Assembly: GCF_963662885.1 (NCBI RefSeq)
Contig: NZ_OY760055.1
Span: 258,001 to 322,000 of the forward strand
Direction of reading: 5' to 3'
Origin: an uncultured Pseudodesulfovibrio sp.
GTDB lineage: Bacteria > Desulfobacterota > Desulfovibrionia > Desulfovibrionales > Desulfovibrionaceae
DNA length: 64,000 nucleotides
Part shown: in pieces, positions 50,664-58,957 of the stretch
Position numbering within the stretch: position 1 is the first letter of the stretch
How the letters are laid out: every line of letters begins with the position of its first letter
Notes under the pieces: generated by a model
Databases searched by the model: none
Told to the model about the DNA's origin: nothing
The model's input: only the letters and a program-made list of their open reading frames with translations
Program-made: the position numbers and the translations under genes

Positions 50664-51730
50664 CGCCGTTGCCCCCTTATGATGAGGTAGATGAAGACCG
50701 GCGCGCCCATAAACGCGGTCAGGACCGACACGGGCAGCATGTGCGGCGCAAGGATCAGCCGGGCGGCGGTGTCCGACACGAGCAGGAGCAGGCCTCCCGC
50801 CAGGATGGAACCCGGCAGCAGAAAACGGTGGTCCGAACCGATGATACGGCGGACCATGTGTGGGACCACCAGACCGACGAAGCCGATGATGCCCAGAAAG
50901 GCTATGATCACGGCGGTAAGCAGGGAGGCGAGCAGCATGCCGATGAGCCGGACCCGGTCCACGCGCACACCCAGCCCCTTGGCGGTCTCGTCGCCCGCGT
51001 CGATGGCGTTGTAGTTCCAGCCGTTTGCCAGGAAATAGAGCGAGGTGACGACTGTTACGGCAGTCATGACGCCCAGCTCTGACCAGGAGGCCCGGGCCGT
51101 GTCGCCGAAGGTCCAGAAGACCATGGCCGCCAGTTGCACGTCGTCGGCGAAGAATTGCAGGAACATGGTCCCGGCGGTGAACAGCGCGCCAAGCGCCACG
51201 CCGGTCAGGATCATGATCTCGGGCGAGGATCCGCGCAGCCGGGACACGGCCACGATGACCCCGGCTGCAGCCAGGCTGAAGGCGAAGGCCACGCCCGTGG
51301 TCAGGTAGGGATTGGTGATGTTCACGGCGTCCGCGTGGGAGGAGGCCATGATCCCGCCGCCCAGGATCATGACGGAAAAGGCTGCGCCGAATGCCGCCGC
51401 GTGGGAGATGCCAAGGGTGAAGGGGGAGCCGAGCGGGTTGCGCAGGATGGACTGCATGACCGTTCCGGCCACGGCAAGCCCGGCCCCGGCCACGATGGAG
51501 GCCAAGGCCTGGGGCAGACGGATGTTCCAGACGATGATGTCGAACCGCTTGGACACGGTCCAGCCAATAAGGCTCTTGGCCACCTCCGTCATCGGGATGT
51601 TGGCCGCGCCCATGGAGATGGAGATCACCAGAGCCAGGGCGAGCAGGCCGCCGGTCAGGCAGACCACGGTGAGCTTGACCCCGATGTAGCGCTGGTAATC
51701 GGCCGGGACCTGTCCGTCGGAGAAGTGCAT
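50660..51730 (-). CDS. ABC transporter permease, FecCD/BtuC family
   Basis: This 356-aa permease has about ten helices. Family blocks are RLPQALASIVAGAGLAVAGT, QSILRNPLGSPFTLGISHAA and, near the C-terminus, GIIGFVGLVVPHMVRRIIGS with DHRFLLPGS. It forms a homodimeric channel with two copies of the ATPase. It begins one base after the stop of the binding protein gene, so the three are tightly coupled. It belongs to the iron-complex/cobalamin superfamily. Confidence 0.95.
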   Translation of the reverse strand: MHFSDGQVPADYQRYIGVKLTVVCLTGGLLALALVISISMGAANIPMTEVAKSLIGWTVSKRFDIIVWNIRLPQALASIVAGAGLAVAGTVMQSILRNPLGSPFTLGISHAAAFGAAFSVMILGGGIMASSHADAVNITNPYLTTGVAFAFSLAAAGVIVAVSRLRGSSPEIMILTGVALGALFTAGTMFLQFFADDVQLAAMVFWTFGDTARASWSELGVMTAVTVVTSLYFLANGWNYNAIDAGDETAKGLGVRVDRVRLIGMLLASLLTAVIIAFLGIIGFVGLVVPHMVRRIIGSDHRFLLPGSILAGGLLLLVSDTAARLILAPHMLPVSVLTAFMGAPVFIYLIIRGQRR

Positions 51731-52834
51731 CTAGTTCACCGCAATGGGCTTGTAGGCCATGCCGTCAAACAGGGCGTCCATCTTGGCGAAAACCGGCTTG
51801 CCCACCAGGAAGGTGTATATCTCGTCCGCCTTTTCCGCAGGGTCCACATCGGCGAACCGATCGGGGTAGAGGACCTTGCCGACGAAGTAGGCGTTGGCCA
51901 GGATGGAGCCGAAGTTCCGGGTATACCAGTTGTATGGGAGCACGCCGTAGACGCGGCCGTCCTTGACGGCGGTCAGGGTGCGGTAGGCCGGATCATTGCG
52001 CAGCTCGTAAAGACCGCTGGCGTCTTCGCCCAGTTGCAGTGTCGCCAAATCCAGGAAGAGGACGTCCGGGTCCCACTCCACGATCTTTTCCTTGGCGATG
52101 TTGGACTGGGCCATGCTTTTGCCAGCCTTGCCCGCTTCATAGGCGAGGTTGATGGCGTTGATGAACTGGAACGGCGGGTAGGTGGGTTCGGTTGACTGGA
52201 AGCCGTGCGGCCCCTTGAAGGCCACGCCGCCGACGAATACCGAGGAACGTTCCTGGCCGGGGATGTTGCCGGTGCGATGGCTGAGGTCGTCTATGAGCCC
52301 GTCGATGTAAGCGATGACCTCTTCAGCCCGCTGTTCCTTGCCCATGACCTCGCCCATCAGGCGCAGGCTCTTGTAGAGCTGGGGCCTTCCCTTGCCCAGA
52401 TTGCCGTAGTTTAGGACAACCACCGGAATGCCTGTCTTGTCCTGAAGCTCCTGAGGATCATGGCCCATGGTTCCGTACGTCTTGAGGATCACCTGGGGCT
52501 GGCGCTCCAGGGTCAGGATGAGTTCCGGGTTGTCGTGTCCCCTGAACTCGCCGAAGATGGGCAGCTTCATGAACTGCGGGTTGGCCAGGGCATACGGTCT
52601 GGCGTCGAATTTGCCCTGGGTTGACTCTGCATCGTCCACGGCCACGATGCGGTCCTGGGCCTGAAGGTAGGTCAAAAGGCGCAGGGCTCCCGGCCCGGAG
52701 CATATGACCCGGTCCACCTTATCGGGGATGTCGTTGGTTCGGCCTGAGGAGTCGGTCAGGGAACGCGCCGATCCGCTGGCGGGTATGGTTACGAGGAGCA
52801 GGAGAACGGCGCAGAAAAGATACTGTTTTTTCAT
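51731..52834 (-). CDS. ABC transporter periplasmic binding protein, iron-complex/metal type
   Basis: This 367-aa exported protein has a signal peptide (CAVLLLLVTIPASGSARSL, cut near residue 24). The fold is that of FhuD/BtuF type: VDRVICSGPGALRLLTYLQA at the N-lobe, PELILTLERQPQVILKTYGT, and WDPDVLFLDLATLQLGEDAS with AVKDGRVYGVLPYNWYTRNF at the C-lobe. No lipobox is seen. First gene of the four-gene importer-FmdE operon; the 188 bases upstream are AT-rich (aaaaaaaatattg and similar) and likely hold the promoter. Ligand could be ferric siderophore, molybdate or tungstate; the FmdE partner favours Mo/W but this is not shown. Confidence 0.88.
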   Translation of the reverse strand: MKKQYLFCAVLLLLVTIPASGSARSLTDSSGRTNDIPDKVDRVICSGPGALRLLTYLQAQDRIVAVDDAESTQGKFDARPYALANPQFMKLPIFGEFRGHDNPELILTLERQPQVILKTYGTMGHDPQELQDKTGIPVVVLNYGNLGKGRPQLYKSLRLMGEVMGKEQRAEEVIAYIDGLIDDLSHRTGNIPGQERSSVFVGGVAFKGPHGFQSTEPTYPPFQFINAINLAYEAGKAGKSMAQSNIAKEKIVEWDPDVLFLDLATLQLGEDASGLYELRNDPAYRTLTAVKDGRVYGVLPYNWYTRNFGSILANAYFVGKVLYPDRFADVDPAEKADEIYTFLVGKPVFAKMDALFDGMAYKPIAVN

Positions 52835-53022
52835 TCAAGCACCTTTGAAGGGTGTAAAAAAAATATTGAAACCTATTAATTGCTACGAATAAATAAAATG
52901 TAACACCATAGCCTTCCTAAAAAAAAGGGGGAATGGCGTCAAGAGAGAAATAAAAATAGACTGTTGTGGTCTATTATTGGTGGGATTGGGCGTCTGTTGG
53001 AAGAGTGAGAGGTGGAAAAATG

Positions 53023-53060
53023 AAGGCGGCCCCGCTCTGAGTGAGCGGGGCCGCCTTGTT
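53023..53060 (-). terminator. Terminator of the chemoreceptor gene
   Basis: A perfect 15-bp stem aaggcggccccgctc/gagcggggccgcctt with a 5-base loop. On the minus strand it is followed by a T-rich run (ttcattttt). Confidence 0.9.
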
Positions 53061-53076
53061 GTCGTTTGCGGGACAG

Positions 53077-55062
53077 TTAGAACCGTTCGAATTCGGTGTC
53101 CGTGGGGTCGTCCATATTCAGATCCAGACCTCTGGGAGCCGTCGGGGCAGACGTTTGGGGCAGAGCCTTGCGCGTACGCCGGGACACTCCGGTCGTGTTC
53201 CTGGGAGCAGGGGCGACGCCGCCCTGGACCTTGAAGAAGGCCACGAGCTGCTCCAGGTTGTGGGCCTGTCCCGCCAGATCGGCGGAGGTGGAGGCCATCT
53301 CCTCGGATGCGGCGGCATTCTGCTGGACCACGTGATCCAGTTGTTGCAGGGCCGAGTTGATCTGCTCCGCACCCGCGTTCTGTTCGTTGCTGGCCACGGT
53401 GATTTCGCGAATGAGTTCGGCGGTTTTCTCGATGTCCGGAACCATTTCCTTGAGCAGATCGCCTGCCTTGACCGCAACTTCCACGCTGGAGCTGGACAGC
53501 TCGGATATTTCGGCAGCGGCCTGACCGCTGCGTTCGGCCAACTCGCGGACCTCGGAGGCCACCACGGCGAATCCCTTGCCGTGCTCACCGGCCCGGGCCG
53601 CCTCAATGGCTGCATTGAGTGCCAGCAGGTTGGTCTGCCGGGCGATCTCTTCAATGATGGTGATTTTTTGGGCAATCTCCTGCATGGCCGCAACGGTTTC
53701 CCCCACGGCCTGCCCGCCGAGACGGGCGTTGTTGGAAGCCTTGTCCGCAATGGCGGCCGTTGTCTGCGAATTCTCGGCCGTGGCCCGGATGTTGCCCGCC
53801 ATTTCTTCCATGGAAGACGATACCTCTTCCAGGGCCGAGGCCTGCTGCGTGGCACCGTCGGAAAGGGCGCTGGACGTGCCGGACAGTTCCTCGCTGCCCG
53901 AAGCCACGCGCGAGCTGCCGTCCACCACCTGGCCGACGATGTCGGTCAGCCTCTGGGACATGGTGTTCAAGGCCTGGAAGATTCTCCCCACATCATCCTG
54001 CCTGCGGGTGTCGAGACGGGTGGTGTAATCGCCGTCCGCTGCTCGTCCAAGTACCCGGACGATGTGACCCAAAGGCCTGATCAACAGACGGTTCATGTAG
54101 AACCACATGGCCACGCCGATGATCACGAGGACCAGCAGGGAGAGCAGGGTGGCCGACAGGGCGTTGCTCCAAACCGGGGCCATGATTTCGGAGGTTTCGA
54201 TCAGGGCGATGAACTTCCATCCGAGGGCGGGCGAGGTGTGGACCACGGCCATGTATTGGGTGCCGTTCAGAATGCCGTCCAGGGCTCCGCTTTCCGTGGC
54301 AAAGGCCTCGGCGTAGAGCAGGTCGGACAGGTCCTTCACGTTCTTGAAGTTGTTGTCCGGGTGCCGGGGGTCGGCGATGACCACGCCGTCGTGCTGGACC
54401 ATTATCACGTACCCTGTCTTACCCAGGTGGACTTCCTTGATGAGTTTGGTCAACTGGGCCAGGGAGAGGTCCATGGCGGCTACACCGAGCACCTTTCCGC
54501 CGTCGCCGACAACGGCCTTGGCCGTGCTGACCATGGCGTCGCCCGTGGTGGACATGTACGCCTCGGACACGACCGGCTTGCCCGGGGATGCGGCCGCCTT
54601 TGCGTACCATGGCCTGGTGCGCGGATCATAGCCCGGCGGAATGGCCGAGTCGCCGCCGAGGACGAAAGCGCCGTTGGCCGTGCCCAGATAGCAGTCTTCG
54701 TAGCTGGGGTGCGAAGCCAGGACCATTCGGTAGAAGTTTTGTATCGCCCCGCCCGTCACGTCGCCGGATTCGAGGTATTGTTTGGGATACGACTTTGCCT
54801 TGTCGAGGAAGTTGGTCTTGATGTCGTCCACCTGTCTGGCCCGAGGATCCTCGGCGATCATGGCGGTGTTGTTCAATGTCTCCTGCATGTACATGGAGAT
54901 GGTCCCGTCAATATGCTTGAGCTGTCCGGCCGCTGCCGTCTGGCTGTAGTCCACCGAGTCGCTGTAGATGGACGTCAGGCTCACCGCCAGGATGGCGGCG
55001 CATAAAAGGATGAGGGATATGGCGAATGACAGGATGATTTTCACTCTGACATTAAAATGCAT
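53077..55062 (-). CDS. Methyl-accepting chemotaxis protein with dCache sensor
   Basis: This is a 661-aa receptor. Helix one is at about 10-32. The periplasmic double-Cache domain runs from about 35 to 300 and has YDPRTRPWYAKAAASPGKPV, the usual ligand-pocket block, and GYVIMVQHDGVVIADPRHPD. Helix two is SLLVLVIIGVAMWFYM, followed by HAMP. The signalling tip IARQTNLLALNAAIEAARAG and the EHGKGFAVVASEVRELAERS segment are intact. The C-terminal tail ends DPTDTEFERF and is Pro/Thr-rich. Ligand is unknown: the family amino-acid pocket needs an Asp after the second Tyr, and here the sequence is EAYMSTTGD, so classic amino-acid binding is doubtful. Terminator downstream. Confidence 0.94.
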   Translation of the reverse strand: MHFNVRVKIILSFAISLILLCAAILAVSLTSIYSDSVDYSQTAAAGQLKHIDGTISMYMQETLNNTAMIAEDPRARQVDDIKTNFLDKAKSYPKQYLESGDVTGGAIQNFYRMVLASHPSYEDCYLGTANGAFVLGGDSAIPPGYDPRTRPWYAKAAASPGKPVVSEAYMSTTGDAMVSTAKAVVGDGGKVLGVAAMDLSLAQLTKLIKEVHLGKTGYVIMVQHDGVVIADPRHPDNNFKNVKDLSDLLYAEAFATESGALDGILNGTQYMAVVHTSPALGWKFIALIETSEIMAPVWSNALSATLLSLLVLVIIGVAMWFYMNRLLIRPLGHIVRVLGRAADGDYTTRLDTRRQDDVGRIFQALNTMSQRLTDIVGQVVDGSSRVASGSEELSGTSSALSDGATQQASALEEVSSSMEEMAGNIRATAENSQTTAAIADKASNNARLGGQAVGETVAAMQEIAQKITIIEEIARQTNLLALNAAIEAARAGEHGKGFAVVASEVRELAERSGQAAAEISELSSSSVEVAVKAGDLLKEMVPDIEKTAELIREITVASNEQNAGAEQINSALQQLDHVVQQNAAASEEMASTSADLAGQAHNLEQLVAFFKVQGGVAPAPRNTTGVSRRTRKALPQTSAPTAPRGLDLNMDDPTDTEFERF

Positions 55063-55242
55063 GACCTACTCTTTGTTTGAAGTTTGTTGGGATGTTTGCG
55101 CATGAAGAGGAGTTGGTTTATGGCCGTTATACCTGTGAGGCCATTATTTTTCGGTCACGGTCATGTGTCGAATTCCTTCTCAAGTTTGACAATGCCGCGC
55201 CTCTTGGCTTGATCGGGGAAATTGCGTAACGTGCGTGTCCTT

Positions 55243-56316
55243 ATGCAACGGAAACGGACAAGAACAGTCGATATCGGCGGCGTGGGCATCGGCGGGGACA
55301 ACCCGGTCCGGGTCCAGTCCATGTGCAACACGGACACGCGGGACGTCGCGGCCACGGTTGAGCAGATCAACCAACTGGCCGAGGCCGGGTGCGAGATCGT
55401 GCGTCTGGCCGTGCCTGACGAAGCCGCGGCGGCCGTGCTTTCGACCATCCGCGAGCAGTCGCCCGTGCCGCTCATTGCCGACATCCATTTCGACCATCGC
55501 CTGGCCCTGGCCGCGCTGGACGCGGGCTTCGATGGCCTGCGCATCAACCCGGGCAACATCGGGGACGAGGCCAAGGTGGACGCCGTGGTTCGGGCGGCCA
55601 AGGAACACTCCACGCCCATCCGCATCGGGGTCAACGGCGGGTCGCTGGAAAAGGACCTGCTGAAACAATACGGCGGACCCACGCCCGAAGCCATGGTCGA
55701 ATCCGGCCTGCGCCATGTGCGCATGCTCGAAGCGCGCGGCTTTCACGACATCAAAATTTCCCTCAAGACCTCGTCCGTGCTCAAGACCATCGCGGCCTAC
55801 CGGCTCATGTCCGGGCAGGTGGACTATCCGCTGCATATCGGCATCACCGAGGCGGGCACGTTGGTGCGCGGCGCGGTCAAATCCTCGGTCGGACTCGGCA
55901 TTCTCTTATATGAAGGTATAGGAGACACCATGCGCGTGTCCCTGACCCATGACCCGGTGGCCGAGATCGGCGTGGCCTATGAAATCCTGCGCAGTCTCGG
56001 CTTGCGGGAACGCGGCCCGGAGATTATATCCTGCCCTACCTGCGGGCGTACCGAGATCGGCCTGATCGAGCTGGCCGAGCAGGTGGAAGCCGCCTTGCGC
56101 GGCGTGGAAGAGGTCTTTACCGTGGCCGTCATGGGCTGCGTGGTCAATGGTCCGGGCGAGGCCCGCGAAGCCGACATCGGCATCGCCGGCGGCCGGGATC
56201 TCGGCATAATTTTCCGTAAGGGCGAGGTGGTCCGAAAGGTCCGCGGCAACGCCAACCTGCTGCCCGAATTCATGAAAGAAATCGATAAATTCCTGGAAGA
56301 AAGGAGAACCGACTAG
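55243..56316 (+). CDS. ispG: 4-hydroxy-3-methylbut-2-enyl-diphosphate synthase (flavodoxin/ferredoxin)
   Basis: This protein is about 357 aa and catalyses the penultimate step of the MEP isoprenoid pathway, with a [4Fe-4S] cluster. It matches IspG throughout: NPVRVQSMCNTDTRDVAATV, IADIHFDHRLALAA, LRINPGNIGDEAKVDAVV, RIGVNGGSLEKDL, LHIGITEAGT, ISCPTCGRTEIGLIEL (first two cluster Cys) and VMGCVVNGPGEAREADIG (third Cys). ATG 55243 aligns with E. coli; a TTG 21 bases upstream (55222) has a better site (gggga) and cannot be excluded. proS starts directly after its stop. Confidence 0.96.
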   Translation: MQRKRTRTVDIGGVGIGGDNPVRVQSMCNTDTRDVAATVEQINQLAEAGCEIVRLAVPDEAAAAVLSTIREQSPVPLIADIHFDHRLALAALDAGFDGLRINPGNIGDEAKVDAVVRAAKEHSTPIRIGVNGGSLEKDLLKQYGGPTPEAMVESGLRHVRMLEARGFHDIKISLKTSSVLKTIAAYRLMSGQVDYPLHIGITEAGTLVRGAVKSSVGLGILLYEGIGDTMRVSLTHDPVAEIGVAYEILRSLGLRERGPEIISCPTCGRTEIGLIELAEQVEAALRGVEEVFTVAVMGCVVNGPGEAREADIGIAGGRDLGIIFRKGEVVRKVRGNANLLPEFMKEIDKFLEERRTD

Positions 56317-58059
56317 ATGCGTCTTTCCCGCTATTACATCCCGACCCTGAAGGAGGACCCGGCTGACGCCGAGGTGGTCTCCCACAAGCTCCTGATGCGC
56401 GCGGGCATGATCCGCAAGCTGACCAGCGGCATCTACAACTATCTGCCGCTCGGCCTGCGCTCCATCAACAAGGTGGCGCGGATCGTGCGCGAGGAGATGG
56501 ACCGCGCGGGCGCACTGGAAGTTCTCCTGCCCTCGGTTCAGCCCGCCGACCTGTGGAAGGAGACCGGCCGTTGGGAGTACTACGGCAAGGAACTGCTCCG
56601 CTTCAAGGACCGCCACGACCGCGACTACTGCCTCGGACCGACCCACGAGGAAGTCATCACCGACCTGGTGCGTGGCGAGATCAAGTCCTACAAGCAGCTG
56701 CCGGTCAACCTCTATCAGGTCCAGACCAAGTTCCGCGACGAAATCCGGCCCCGGTTCGGGCTCATGCGCGGCCGCGAGTTCATCATGAAGGACGGCTACT
56801 CCTTTGACCGCGACGAGGCGGGTGCGGAACAGTCCTATTGGGATATGTTCAACGCCTACAAGGCCGCGTTCTCGCGCATCGGTCTGCGCTTCAAGCCGGT
56901 TCAGGCCGACTCCGGCGCCATCGGCGGCGACTTCTCCCACGAATTCATGGTGCTGGCCGAGACCGGCGAGGACACCATCGCCTCCTGCCTGTCCTGCGAT
57001 TTCGCGGCCAACCTGGAGAAGGCCAAGGTCAACGCCCCGGAGAACGCTTCCATCGACGAAGCCGCCGTGCCGCCTCTGGAAGAGGTCGCCACCCCGGGTG
57101 CGCACACCGTGGACGAGGTCTGCGAATTCCTCAAGATTTCCCCGGACAAGCTGGTCAAGACCCTGCTCTTTGTGGTCGACGGCAATCCGGTGGCCGGTCT
57201 GGTGCGCGGTGACCGCGAACTGAACGACGTCAAGCTGCGCAACATGGTGGGCGGCAACGAGATCGAACTGGCCGATGAAGCCCTGGTCCGCAAGCTGACC
57301 AACGCGCCCGTCGGTTTCGCCGGTCCCGCCGGGCTGGATCCCGAAGTGCCCATCTACGCGGACCACGAGCTGCTCGGTGCCACCGACTGGGTGGCCGGAG
57401 CCAACAAGGGCGACACCCACGTGCTGCACCTGGCGCTCGGCCGCGACTGCGAGATCGTCAAATACGCCGACCTGCGCGTCATCGAGCCCACCGACGCCTG
57501 CCCCGAATGCGGCGGCAAGATCGAGTTCACCAAGGGCATCGAAGTCGGCCACGTGTTCAAGCTCGGCCTCAAGTACTCCAAGAAGATGGAAGCCACCTTC
57601 CTGGATGAAAACGGCAAGTCCCAATACATGATCATGGGCTGCTACGGTATCGGTGTTTCGCGTATCGTGGCCTCCGCCATCGAACAGAACTTCGACGAAA
57701 ACGGCTGCTGCTTCCCGCCGTCCATCGCCCCGTTCGAGGTCTGCCTGATCTCGCTGGGCGGCAAGGACCAGGACGTGGCCGACAAGGCCGAGGAACTCTA
57801 CGCCGAACTGCGGAAGCTCGGCGTGGACGCTGCCTTCGACGACCGCAACGAGCGGCCCGGCGTCAAGTTCGCCGAGGCTGATCTCATCGGCTACCCCATG
57901 CAGCTCGTGCTCGGCGGCAAGGGCCTCAAGAACGGCATCATCGAAGCCAAGGACCGCAAGACCGGTGAAAAGATCGAGCTGCCCCTCGACACCTTTGCCG
58001 AGTCTTTCGCCGATTGGCGCAATCAGATCTGGAATAATTGGGGACTCGAGAAGCCCTAG
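56317..58059 (+). CDS. proS: Prolyl-tRNA synthetase, bacterial type with editing domain
   Basis: This 580-aa class II synthetase charges tRNA-Pro. Class II motifs are GIYNYLPLGLRSINKVARIV (motif 1), TKFRDEIRPRFGLMRGREFI (motif 2) and GCYGIGVSRIVASAIEQ (motif 3). The INS editing domain (about 230-385), which clears mischarged Ala, is present, with a YbaK-like KTLLFVVDGNPVAGLVRGDR. The C-terminal anticodon domain is PPSIAPFEVCLISLGGKDQD to GVKFAEADLIGYPMQLVLGG. The start codon follows the ispG stop with no gap, and a terminator follows at 58084. Confidence 0.97.
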   Translation: MRLSRYYIPTLKEDPADAEVVSHKLLMRAGMIRKLTSGIYNYLPLGLRSINKVARIVREEMDRAGALEVLLPSVQPADLWKETGRWEYYGKELLRFKDRHDRDYCLGPTHEEVITDLVRGEIKSYKQLPVNLYQVQTKFRDEIRPRFGLMRGREFIMKDGYSFDRDEAGAEQSYWDMFNAYKAAFSRIGLRFKPVQADSGAIGGDFSHEFMVLAETGEDTIASCLSCDFAANLEKAKVNAPENASIDEAAVPPLEEVATPGAHTVDEVCEFLKISPDKLVKTLLFVVDGNPVAGLVRGDRELNDVKLRNMVGGNEIELADEALVRKLTNAPVGFAGPAGLDPEVPIYADHELLGATDWVAGANKGDTHVLHLALGRDCEIVKYADLRVIEPTDACPECGGKIEFTKGIEVGHVFKLGLKYSKKMEATFLDENGKSQYMIMGCYGIGVSRIVASAIEQNFDENGCCFPPSIAPFEVCLISLGGKDQDVADKAEELYAELRKLGVDAAFDDRNERPGVKFAEADLIGYPMQLVLGGKGLKNGIIEAKDRKTGEKIELPLDTFAESFADWRNQIWNNWGLEKP

Positions 58060-58083
58060 ATTCCGGACATATATCGTCATGCC

Positions 58084-58118
58084 AACCCGGCGCGGAATCT
58101 TCCGCGCCGGGTTTTTTT
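58084..58118 (+). terminator. Terminator after proS
   Basis: A perfect 13-bp stem aacccggcgcgga/tccgcgccgggtt with an atct loop, then a run of seven Ts. Confidence 0.95.
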
Positions 58119-58185
58119 ATTGTCGGTCCGGTCTGCCGGGTGGTATGCCTCGGACAAGCCGGACACAAACTTCGGGAGAGAGAAA

Positions 58186-58797
58186 ATGACGTTTGAAAGC
58201 GGTATGGCGCTGGCCCTGGCCACGCTGGTGTTCGCGTGCATTCCCGGGCCGGGCATTTCGGCTGTGGTCGCACAGTCCCTGTCGCGCGGGTTCAAGGCTG
58301 GAGCGGGTTTCACCTGCGGGCTGGCGCTCGGCGACGTGTGCTACCTGCTCACGGCACTGTTCGGCATGGGCTGGATCGCCTCGCAGATCGGGCCGTATTT
58401 TGTCGTCTTGAAATGGGCGGGTGCGGCCTATCTCGTCTACATGGGCGTGAAGTGCTGGTTGGCCAGGCCGAAATTCGATCAGGCCGAGTGCGCTTTGCCG
58501 GTTCGCCCTGGCCGCAGCTTCCTGGCCGGGCTGTGCGTGACCATGGGCAACCCCAAGGCCATCGCCTTTTATTGCGGCTTCCTGCCCGGCTTCGTGAACA
58601 TGCAGGCCTTGACCGGCTCGGACGTGGCCCTGGTCATTTCGATCATCGTTCCGATCATCGCCACGGTCCCGCTGGTGTACGCCTGGCTGGCCTCGCGTGG
58701 CCGTAACGCCATTCGCTCGACCCGGCTGTGGAAGGCCATGAACCGCACGGCAGGCACGATCATGATCGGCGCTGGCGTGGCCATCGCTTCGGAGTAA
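58186..58797 (+). CDS. LysE/RhtB-family amino-acid exporter
   Basis: This 203-aa protein has six predicted helices. The family opening FACIPGPGISAVVAQSLSRG and GFTCGLALGDVCYLLTALFG are typical of LysE/RhtB, followed by AGAAYLVYMGVKCWLARP and GLCVTMGNPKAIAFYCGFLP. Such proteins export lysine, homoserine, threonine or similar metabolites. The start at 58186 follows gggagagagaaa; an in-frame start 66 bases earlier sits in the proS downstream region and has no site. No regulator gene is adjacent. Substrate not predictable. Confidence 0.9.
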   Translation: MTFESGMALALATLVFACIPGPGISAVVAQSLSRGFKAGAGFTCGLALGDVCYLLTALFGMGWIASQIGPYFVVLKWAGAAYLVYMGVKCWLARPKFDQAECALPVRPGRSFLAGLCVTMGNPKAIAFYCGFLPGFVNMQALTGSDVALVISIIVPIIATVPLVYAWLASRGRNAIRSTRLWKAMNRTAGTIMIGAGVAIASE

Positions 58798-58886
58798 GCT
58801 GAATTAACATGAAACAAACCGGACCCTCGACCTCCCTCCACCGCGAAGCGGCTTTAAAAAGTTCAGTAAAAAGAGGGGATGGGGGT

Positions 58887-58943
58887 CTGGGGGAAGGGGA
58901 GGGAAAAGCCCTTTTCAAAGGGTTTTCCCTCCCCTTCCCCCAG
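58887..58943. repeat. Very stable inverted repeat in front of xseA
   Basis: Arm ctgggggaaggggagggaaa and its exact reverse partner flank a short AAGG/CCTT-type centre with one bulged G, giving a near-perfect hairpin of about 27 pairs. It sits just 4 bases before the xseA ribosome site (ggagg at 58948). The polypurine/polypyrimidine arms resemble dispersed intergenic repeats of Desulfovibrio-type genomes. It could block read-through, stabilise mRNA or hinder xseA initiation. Confidence 0.75.
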
Positions 58944-58957
58944 CGCCGGAGGCATTT

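Noticed and set aside
55906..58080. Long minus-strand frame opposite proS and the end of ispG
   Set aside because: It is antisense to two well-matched enzymes, and its product is compositionally biased without recognisable domains. It is a GC-driven shadow.
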